Source: an uncultured Alphaproteobacteria bacterium (GTDB taxonomy: Bacteria > Pseudomonadota > Alphaproteobacteria > Sphingomonadales > Sphingomonadaceae). From it: a stretch of DNA of 6,257 bases. Below the pieces are notes generated by a model. The model worked only from the letters and a program-made list of their open reading frames with translations, did no database searches and was not told the origin of the DNA. Positions 1-3,911 of this stretch are shown here, in pieces (position 1 is the first letter of the stretch; each line of letters starts with the position of its first letter). A program made the translations under genes and the position numbers. Where the stretch lies: positions 1-6,257 of the forward strand of contig CAJAHV010000253.1 of assembly GCA_903939555.1 (NCBI GenBank), in the 5' to 3' direction.

Positions 1-519
1 CGCGGCATTGGCAGGCAGGTTGACCGCCAGCTTGATCGCCCCGGTGGCCTGGGGCTGGCCGGACGCCAGCGGCAGTCGCGCCGATATCGTCGCCCCAAGG
101 TCGCTCGACACGATGCCGCCTTCGTTTGTGGTAGGGAAAAGTTGCAGACGCCGGCCAGCGTTGTCGACGACATAGCGATCAGCATTGACGGCAAAGCTGC
201 CGTTGCGGGTAAAGCTCGTCAATGCGTCGCCTTCGAAGCCTTTGACCGCAAAAAAGCCCTGGCCTGAAATGGCAAGATCGAGCGCGCTTTCCGTCGATTC
301 CATTGGCCCCTGGCGAAACTGCTGGATGACCCCGCGCACGATGGTGCCCGAACCGACAACACGCGAGGTGTTTTGCAGCGGCGAATTGGAGATGATGTCG
401 CCGAACGCCACTTGGGAGCGCTTGAAGCCGTTAGTGCCGACATTGGCGATGTTGTTGGCCAGCGTTGCAAGTTCTGTCTGCGCGCCGGACAGGCCGGAAA
501 CGGAGGTGGAAAAGGCCAT
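1..519 (-). CDS. flgE: Flagellar hook protein FlgE, N-terminal part (cut by window edge)
   Basis: FlgE is the structural subunit of the hook, the flexible joint between rod and filament. It is exported by the flagellar type III system and polymerises under the FlgD cap. Only the first 173 residues are present and the frame is open to the left edge. Residues 1-35 form the rod/hook-family N-terminal segment (SGLSGAQTELATLANNIANV, then GTNGFKRSQ). Residues 82-92 (LAISGQGFFAV) are the conserved motif after the D0 region, and residues 103-121 (FTRNGSF...DNAGRRL) continue the family pattern. The ATG at 519 is preceded by AAAGGA at 528-533 with 8 bases between, a good ribosome binding site. It starts 16 bases after the flgD stop, so it is probably co-transcribed with flgBCD. 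FlgF and FlgG share the N-terminal motif, but position after flgD and the hook-like sequence favour FlgE. Confidence 0.93.
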   Translation of the reverse strand, partial: MAFSTSVSGLSGAQTELATLANNIANVGTNGFKRSQVAFGDIISNSPLQNTSRVVGSGTIVRGVIQQFRQGPMESTESALDLAISGQGFFAVKGFEGDALTSFTRNGSFAVNADRYVVDNAGRRLQLFPTTNEGGIVSSDLGATISARLPLASGQPQATGAIKLAVNLPANAA

Positions 520-535
520 CGGGTTAATCCTTTGC

Positions 536-829
536 TTAGCGTTTGGTGGCGGCGATGAGGGTGTCGAGCCGGTTCGTGATGGCTGCCAGCGTCGTGTTGC
601 TCTGCGCGATGGCGCCATTCATTGCGGCAATGCCGTTGACCGTTGAAAACTGCGCCATCTGGGCGACATATTCGCTGTTATCGACCGGCTTGGTCGGATC
701 CTGGTTCTTCAGCTGTGCGCTCATCAGCGCGAGGAAATCGGACTGGTCGAGCGTTGTCTTGTGTACCTTGGCCGAAGCCTTGGCCGCAGGCACGCCGACG
801 GGCAGCAGGCTGGAAATCGGGTCGGCCAT
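536..829 (-). CDS. flgD: Flagellar hook assembly (hook-cap) protein FlgD, short form
   Basis: FlgD forms the temporary cap on the growing hook under which FlgE subunits assemble. The protein has only 97 residues. Residues 25-66 carry the family core: DFLALMSAQLKNQDPTKPVD at 31-50, then NSEYVAQMAQFSTVNGI at 51-67. The rest is an Ala/Ser/Thr-rich helix-like tail ending in LDTLIAATKR. Enteric FlgD is over 200 residues and has a C-terminal Ig/Tudor-like region that is entirely absent here. The stop is clean and flgE follows 16 bases later with its own ribosome site, so this looks like a natural short form rather than a frameshift remnant. The start at 829 lies 2 bases after the flgC stop (TGATCATG) with no strong ribosome site, which suggests translational coupling to flgC. 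Confidence 0.92.
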   Translation of the reverse strand: MADPISSLLPVGVPAAKASAKVHKTTLDQSDFLALMSAQLKNQDPTKPVDNSEYVAQMAQFSTVNGIAAMNGAIAQSNTTLAAITNRLDTLIAATKR

Positions 830-831
830 GA

Positions 832-1233
832 TCAGCGGCCAAGGCGCAGCGTATCGAGCGCCAGCGATTTGGCGGTCGTCAGCACTTCGACATTGTTGGC
901 ATATTGCCGGGACGTTTCGACCATTTCGACAAGCTCCTGGTTGGGATCGACGTTGGCGACCCAGATGTTGCCATCGGGGTCGGCGAGTGGGTGGCCGGGT
1001 TCCTGGCGTTTTTCAGGCGTGCCCGTGCGGGTGATATCGGCCACATCGACCGTGGCGGTGGCGCCGGCGTAGCGCGTGGCAAACACCGGTTTCAGCGCGC
1101 GATAGGCACCGGCCTCGGTTCCCGAAACGGCGCCGACATTGGCAAGATTCGATGCGATGGTGTTGAGTCGGACCAACTGCGCCGCCATGGCGCGACCGGC
1201 GATATCGAAGGTCGACAGCGGCGCGGCCATCAT
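832..1233 (-). CDS. flgC: Flagellar basal-body proximal rod protein FlgC
   Basis: FlgC is one of the proximal rod subunits of the basal-body drive shaft and is exported by the flagellar type III system. The 133-residue protein is of normal family length. Residues 7-35 (STFDIAGRAMAAQLVRLNTI, then ASNLANVG) are the rod-family N-terminal helix and signature. Residues 43-51 (AYRALKPVF) match the FlgC 'YRRK..VF' stretch. The C-terminal helix at 97-130 (DPNQELVEMVETSRQYANNV, then EVLTTAKSLALDTLR) is the matching D0 helix. Two adjacent ATG codons sit at 1233 and 1230. The first overlaps the flgB stop in ATGA and has AAGGG at 1240-1244 with a 6-base spacer, so 1233 is preferred. It is the second gene of the flgBCDE unit. 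Confidence 0.95.
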   Translation of the reverse strand: MMAAPLSTFDIAGRAMAAQLVRLNTIASNLANVGAVSGTEAGAYRALKPVFATRYAGATATVDVADITRTGTPEKRQEPGHPLADPDGNIWVANVDPNQELVEMVETSRQYANNVEVLTTAKSLALDTLRLGR

Positions 1234-1583
1234 TCACCACCCTTCAGCGCGGCCATCATCGTTTCGATGCGGCCCGACAGGAAACTGAGCGTGGCACGAT
1301 ATTCGAGGGCGTTTTCGGTGAACGCGGTTTGTTCGGTGGCCAGTTCGACGGTGTTGCCATCGAGTGAAACCTGCACCGGCACCCGATAGCGCAGCGCGTC
1401 TTCGCTACCGATGCCGCGCGCCGCGGCGTCGAGGGCGCTGCGAAAATCGAGATCGCGGGCCTTGAAGCCGGGGGTGGCGGCGTTGGCAATGTTCGACGCG
1501 ATGATGTCGAGCCGTTGCGAGCGCAACCGCAGCGCATCGGCGTGTAGGCCCAATTGGCGATCGATGAGGTCGGGTCCGGTCAT
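1230..1583 (-). CDS. flgB: Flagellar basal-body rod protein FlgB
   Basis: FlgB is a proximal rod subunit at the base of the flagellar rod. From the ATG at 1583 the product has 117 residues. Residues 17-48 contain the family signature (ALRLRSQRLDIIASNIANAA, TPGFKARDLDF), and residues 79-114 (VELATEQTAFTENALEYRAT, then LSFLSGRIETMMAAL) match the FlgB C-terminal helix. The frame stays open to 1658 and another ATG lies at 1589, giving two more residues. A near-perfect sigma-54 promoter at 1595-1610 predicts transcription starting at about 1583-1584, so the 1589 codon would not be in that mRNA. The start at 1583 is chosen for that reason and because it leaves the usual N-terminal helix length. No ribosome site is visible. 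The gene ends in an ATGA overlap with flgC. Confidence 0.93.
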   Translation of the reverse strand: MTGPDLIDRQLGLHADALRLRSQRLDIIASNIANAATPGFKARDLDFRSALDAAARGIGSEDALRYRVPVQVSLDGNTVELATEQTAFTENALEYRATLSFLSGRIETMMAALKGGE

Positions 1584-1594
1584 GGCCATCGCAA

Positions 1595-1610
1595 TGCAAA
1601 CGCCGTGCCA
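1595..1610 (-). promoter_or_regulatory. Sigma-54 (-24/-12) promoter of flgBCDE
   Basis: On the minus strand the sequence reads TGGCACGGCGTTTGCA. This matches the sigma-54 consensus TGGCACG-N4-TTGCW at every fixed position. The GG (1609-1608) and GC (1597-1596) have the required 10 bases between them. With C1596 taken as -12, the start of transcription falls at about 1584, directly before or at the flgB ATG (1583). Sigma-54 control of rod and hook genes is established in several bacteria, including Caulobacter, which supports the call. It has not been measured here. Confidence 0.85.
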
Positions 1611-1652
1611 AGCGGCTTTTCCAGCGGCGGGGCGAATGGTGCGCGGCAAAAG

Positions 1653-1690
1653 CGGCAAGGCACTGCCGGCCGGGCGGCACGTTTCTGCCG
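1653..1690. promoter_or_regulatory. Tandem inverted-repeat operator, probable enhancer site for a sigma-54 activator
   Basis: Two copies of CGGCA-N6-TGCCG lie at 1653-1668 and 1675-1690. The second extends to GCGGCA-CGTTTC-TGCCGC (1674-1691), with perfect 6-base arms. The four half-sites begin at 1653, 1664, 1675 and 1686, exactly 11 bp apart, so they face the same side of the helix. A further CGGCA half-site sits at 1644-1648, out of this phasing. The pair is centred at 1671.5, almost exactly midway between the two divergent sigma-54 promoters, at about -77 and -99 from each predicted start. This fits an enhancer for a flagellar activator of the FlbD/FleQ/FlrC type. The protein that binds is an inference and no such gene is in the window. 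Confidence 0.65.
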
Positions 1691-1733
1691 CTGCTGGCCG
1701 CTACTGCCCTGCTTATTCGCTGTAACGGCCGGT

Positions 1734-1749
1734 TGGCGCGCTTCTTGCT
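1734..1749 (+). promoter_or_regulatory. Sigma-54 (-24/-12) promoter of the flgA operon
   Basis: TGGCGCGCTTCTTGCT matches the sigma-54 consensus TGGCACG-N4-TTGCW at all fixed positions except one (G for A in the -24 box). GG at 1735-1736 and GC at 1747-1748 are separated by the required 10 bases. With C1748 as -12, transcription would start at about 1760, leaving a leader of roughly 28 bases before the flgA ATG at 1789. The pairing with an even better promoter facing the other way, with shared repeats between them, strengthens the call. Confidence 0.75.
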
Positions 1750-1775
1750 TGGGGAAGCCTGCACGCTGTCGTGCC

Positions 1776-1779
1776 GGAG
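1776..1779 (+). promoter_or_regulatory. Ribosome binding site that decides the flgA start
   Basis: GGAG lies 9 bases before the ATG at 1789. A GTG at 1771 in the same frame lies upstream of this site and would put six extra residues before an otherwise good signal peptide, so the ATG is preferred. Confidence 0.6.
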
Positions 1780-1788
1780 CTTTTTGCA

Positions 1789-2394
1789 ATGCGTTTTTTG
1801 CTGCCCCTGATCCTGGTGTCGTTGATCTGGCTGACCCAGCCGGCAACCGCCCAGAGCCCGGCCCAGAGCCCGGCTGTGCCTTCTCAAACGCGCGCCACGA
1901 TGATCGAGCCCGGCCGGTTGCAGGCCGCGGCCGAAATGTTTGCCGGCCGGCCAGTGGTGGTCGATCCGCGGCTATTGCTGCCGGCCTGTCGCAATCCGGC
2001 GCTGGCCTGGGGTCCGGCCGCCCGCAGCGTCGCCATCAGCTGCGCCGCACCGGCCTGGCAGGTGTTCGTGCCGCTTGCCGATGGCCAGCCGCCAACCGTG
2101 GTTGCCGTCACGGCCCCGGCGGGGGTGACATCTTTCGCCGCCTCCGCGGGCGTGACACCTTTTGCCGCCCCGGCGGGAGGCATCCGCCCAGCGATCCGCC
2201 GGGGTGACCGGGTGACCGTGGAAACCACCGGCCCGGGTTTTGTCATCGGCATGGCGGCGGTTGCCGATGCCGATGCCCGCGACGGTCGCGTGCTGCTGCG
2301 CCCCGATGGCGGCGGCAAGCGCTTTACCGGCATCATCGACGATGACGGACGGGTCCGGCTGACCGGCTTAACCACGTTGGCGAACGGCCGTTAA
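1789..2394 (+). CDS. flgA: Flagellar P-ring assembly chaperone FlgA
   Basis: FlgA is a periplasmic chaperone for FlgI, the subunit of the P ring around the rod. The 201-residue product begins with a Sec signal peptide: R2, a hydrophobic stretch at 3-16, and an Ala-Thr-Ala site with likely cleavage after residue 21. Residues 59-96 (DPRLLLPAC...AARSVAISCAAPAWQVFVPL) are the N-terminal FlgA domain, with C67 and C85 as the likely conserved cysteine pair. Residues 134-190 (PAIRRGDRVTVETTGPGFVI, then GMAAVADADARDGRVLLR) are the C-terminal half of the SAF-like ChapFlgA domain, ending in the family pattern K-R-F-x-G-I-I...GRV. The middle part, where relatives carry the first half of the SAF region, is short and contains 9-residue repeats (residues 109-130). 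A second small repeat, QSPAQSPA, follows the signal peptide. It is the first gene of the rightward operon. Confidence 0.9.
   Translation: MRFLLPLILVSLIWLTQPATAQSPAQSPAVPSQTRATMIEPGRLQAAAEMFAGRPVVVDPRLLLPACRNPALAWGPAARSVAISCAAPAWQVFVPLADGQPPTVVAVTAPAGVTSFAASAGVTPFAAPAGGIRPAIRRGDRVTVETTGPGFVIGMAAVADADARDGRVLLRPDGGGKRFTGIIDDDGRVRLTGLTTLANGR
2113..2178 (+). repeat. 27-bp in-frame tandem repeat inside flgA
   Basis: Two adjacent 27-bp units at 2125-2151 and 2152-2178 are identical at 22 of 27 positions by eye. They encode VTSFAASAG and VTPFAAPAG. A partial copy (APAG) precedes them at 2113-2124. The units use ACA, TCT, CCT and TTT codons, which stand out against the G/C-ending codons around them. 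This suggests a local duplication within the linker of FlgA. Confidence 0.8.
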
Positions 2395-2453
2395 ACGCCG
2401 CAGGAAAATGCCGCCGGCCACAGGGTGCCGATGGTCCAAAGGAGCAAAGCAAG

Positions 2454-2738
2454 ATGATTGATTTTATTGGCCGCAGCGGCCCCCAGCGCCCGCTTGTGAG
2501 CGCTGGCGACGGCGTGGCAAAACCCAATGACCTGCGCGCCAAGGTCGAGGTGAAATCGCCCCGGGCGCCGGTGTCGACGCAGATCAGCGGCATCGCGCGC
2601 GAGCTTGCGGTATCGGCGCCGATCGATGCGGCGCGCGTGGCAGCGCTGCGCAGCGCTATCGCCGGCGGCACCTACAAGCCTGACCCCGATCGCATCGCTG
2701 CGGCCATGATCCGGCTTGAAACCGGATCGCGCGGCTGA
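2454..2738 (+). CDS. flgM: Anti-sigma-28 factor FlgM
   Basis: FlgM binds and inhibits the flagellar sigma factor FliA until the hook-basal body is complete. It is then exported through the flagellar channel, releasing FliA. The 94-residue product is typical in size. Its N-terminal half is Gly/Pro/Ser-rich and probably disordered. Residues 56-87 (PIDAARVAALRSAIAGGTYK, then PDPDRIAAAMIR) carry the FlgM family pattern P-[IV]-D-x-x-R-V-x-x-[IL]-R-x-A-I-x-x-G-x-Y, the helical part that wraps around sigma-28. The ATG at 2454 follows AAAGGAG (2438-2444) with a 9-base spacer, the strongest ribosome site in the rightward set. The gene lies 59 bases after flgA and 2 bases before flgN. The presence of fliA in the same gene set agrees with the call. 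Confidence 0.87.
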   Translation: MIDFIGRSGPQRPLVSAGDGVAKPNDLRAKVEVKSPRAPVSTQISGIARELAVSAPIDAARVAALRSAIAGGTYKPDPDRIAAAMIRLETGSRG

Positions 2739-2740
2739 TC

Positions 2741-3094
2741 ATGACGGCGGGGGACGACAGCAAGGCGAGCGCTGCCGAGCGCGGTGATCCGCGTTTTGCG
2801 ACGCTGGTGGCGTCGATCCGCGCCGAACTGGCGGCGCTCGCGGCCGAAGATGCCGCGGCGATCGAAGCGGCGACTGCAGCCAAGGTGGCGGCGTTGCAGG
2901 CGGTGACGGCCGCAGTCGCGCAAGGTGTCGCCCCGCCGCGCGCATTGCTTGAAGAAGCCCGTGACCTGAATGCCGAAGCCGCGCTCAGGGCGCGCGCCAA
3001 GCTTATCGGCATCGAACGGCAATTGCGGGTGCTCGATACCCGCGCCGGTCGGCCGGCGGCGCTGGTCTATGGCCGCGACGGGCGTTGGGCATGA
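2741..3094 (+). CDS. flgN: FlgN-family flagellar export chaperone
   Basis: FlgN-type proteins are small helical cytoplasmic chaperones that bind the hook-filament junction proteins FlgK and FlgL and deliver them to the export gate. The 117-residue product is Ala-rich and almost wholly helical in appearance (residues 17-100). It has the family layout of a helix with 'LAALAAEDAAAIEAATAAK', then LLEEARDLNAEAALRARAKL, and the C-terminal YGRDGRW (residues 109-115), which resembles the FlgN ending 'Y...G'. FlgN sequences diverge strongly, so the call rests on this pattern, on size, and on the position directly after flgM, a common pairing. The start is 2 bases after the flgM stop (TGATCATG), suggesting coupling. 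The end overlaps the next gene in ATGA. Confidence 0.8.
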   Translation: MTAGDDSKASAAERGDPRFATLVASIRAELAALAAEDAAAIEAATAAKVAALQAVTAAVAQGVAPPRALLEEARDLNAEAALRARAKLIGIERQLRVLDTRAGRPAALVYGRDGRWA

Positions 3095-3906
3095 CCGCCG
3101 TCCCCGGCCTTGCTTCGGTCCTTGCCCCCGGCCGCGATGTCGCCGCCATCACGGCGGTGGTGCGCGATGCCGCGGCGCGCACCGGGGTGGATTTCAACTT
3201 CCTGCTCGCGCAGGCCAAGGCCGAATCGGGCCTTGATCCGACTGCCCGGGCGCGGACATCGAGCGCGCGCGGGCTGTACCAGTTCACCAGCGGCACCTGG
3301 CTCGAAATGGTGCGCCGCCATGGCAATGAGCATGGCCTCGGCTGGGCCGCCGAAATGATCAACAAGGGCGCGGCGCGGGCCGGCAGCGCGGCGCATGCCA
3401 CCATCCTGGCGCTGCGCGACAATGCCGGTGCGGCGGCCTTGATGGCGGGTGAGTTTGCCGGCGACAATGCTGCTGTCCTTGAAAAGCGCCTGGGCCGCGC
3501 GGCAGGGGCGGCCGATCTCTACATGGCGGCCTTTCTGGGTGCCGGCGGCGCGACGCGATTCCTGTCGGCGATGGCGCACAGCCCCGGTGCCGCAGCGGCC
3601 AGCCTGTTTCCTCGCGAAGCCGCCGCCAACAAATCGATCTTCTTCGGCCGCGACGGCAGTCCGCGGTCGTTGACCGAGATCTACGACAGGATGGCCGCAA
3701 AGATCGGCAGCACCGCCACTTCGGCGGCGCGCCAAGCCATGTCGCCGGCGGGAGGCCAGCCCAAAACGCCGACAATATATCGGCCAATAGCAACGGTGGG
3801 CGGCAACATGGCGGCCACCGTCGCCAGACCGGCGCCAGCAGCCCCGACCATCGACACGACGCGCGCCCGGCTCGCCTATCTCCTCCTTGCCGAACTGGGC
3901 GGGTGA
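3091..3906 (+). CDS. Flagellar-operon lytic transglycosylase (SLT domain)
   Basis: This is probably a peptidoglycan lytic transglycosylase that opens the cell wall for the growing flagellar rod. Of its 271 residues, 16-160 form the catalytic domain. FNFLLAQAKAESGLDP (35-50) holds the likely catalytic Glu45, SSARGLYQFTSGTW (57-70) is the SLT motif II equivalent, and DLYMAAFLGAGGATRFL (142-158) is the C-terminal part of the fold. Residues 180-204 (NKSIFFGRDGSPRSLTEIYD onward) resemble the extension seen in alphaproteobacterial relatives. A Pro/Ala-rich linker and short helical tail follow. It lacks a FlgJ-type rod-binding region and a recognisable signal peptide, so its route to the periplasm is unclear. 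The ATG at 3091 overlaps the flgN stop (ATGA); a TTG at 3085 is less likely. It ends 5 bases before the preferred flhA start. Confidence 0.85.
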   Translation: MTAVPGLASVLAPGRDVAAITAVVRDAAARTGVDFNFLLAQAKAESGLDPTARARTSSARGLYQFTSGTWLEMVRRHGNEHGLGWAAEMINKGAARAGSAAHATILALRDNAGAAALMAGEFAGDNAAVLEKRLGRAAGAADLYMAAFLGAGGATRFLSAMAHSPGAAAASLFPREAAANKSIFFGRDGSPRSLTEIYDRMAAKIGSTATSAARQAMSPAGGQPKTPTIYRPIATVGGNMAATVARPAPAAPTIDTTRARLAYLLLAELGG

Positions 3907-3911
3907 CGGCG

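Noticed and set aside
189..202. CGGCA-N4-TGCCG inside flgE as another operator copy
   Set aside because: The spacing is 4, not 6, it is within coding sequence, and short GC-rich palindromes of this kind recur in this genome by composition.
1676..1688. A third sigma-54-like site, GGCACGTTTCTGC, on the plus strand
   Set aside because: Only 9 bases separate GG and GC instead of the required 10, and the site is part of the second inverted repeat. The site at 1734-1749 is better spaced and better placed for flgA.
1664..1691. The inverted repeats as a transcription terminator hairpin
   Set aside because: They lie between divergent genes, not after a gene end, and no U-tract follows on either strand.
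1554..2207. 217-codon plus-strand open frame across the flgB-flgA control region
   Set aside because: It would run through both sigma-54 promoters and overlap flgA in another frame. The product has no recognisable domain.
2392..2434. A sigma-28-type promoter before flgM (TAAA at 2392-2395 with GCCG at 2410, or GCCGATGG at 2427-2434)
   Set aside because: TAAA is 14 rather than 15 bases from GCCGCCGG, whose last four bases miss ATAA. GCCGATGG is a better -10 but has no TAAA at the right distance. A FliA-driven flgM promoter is plausible biologically but not supported well enough here.
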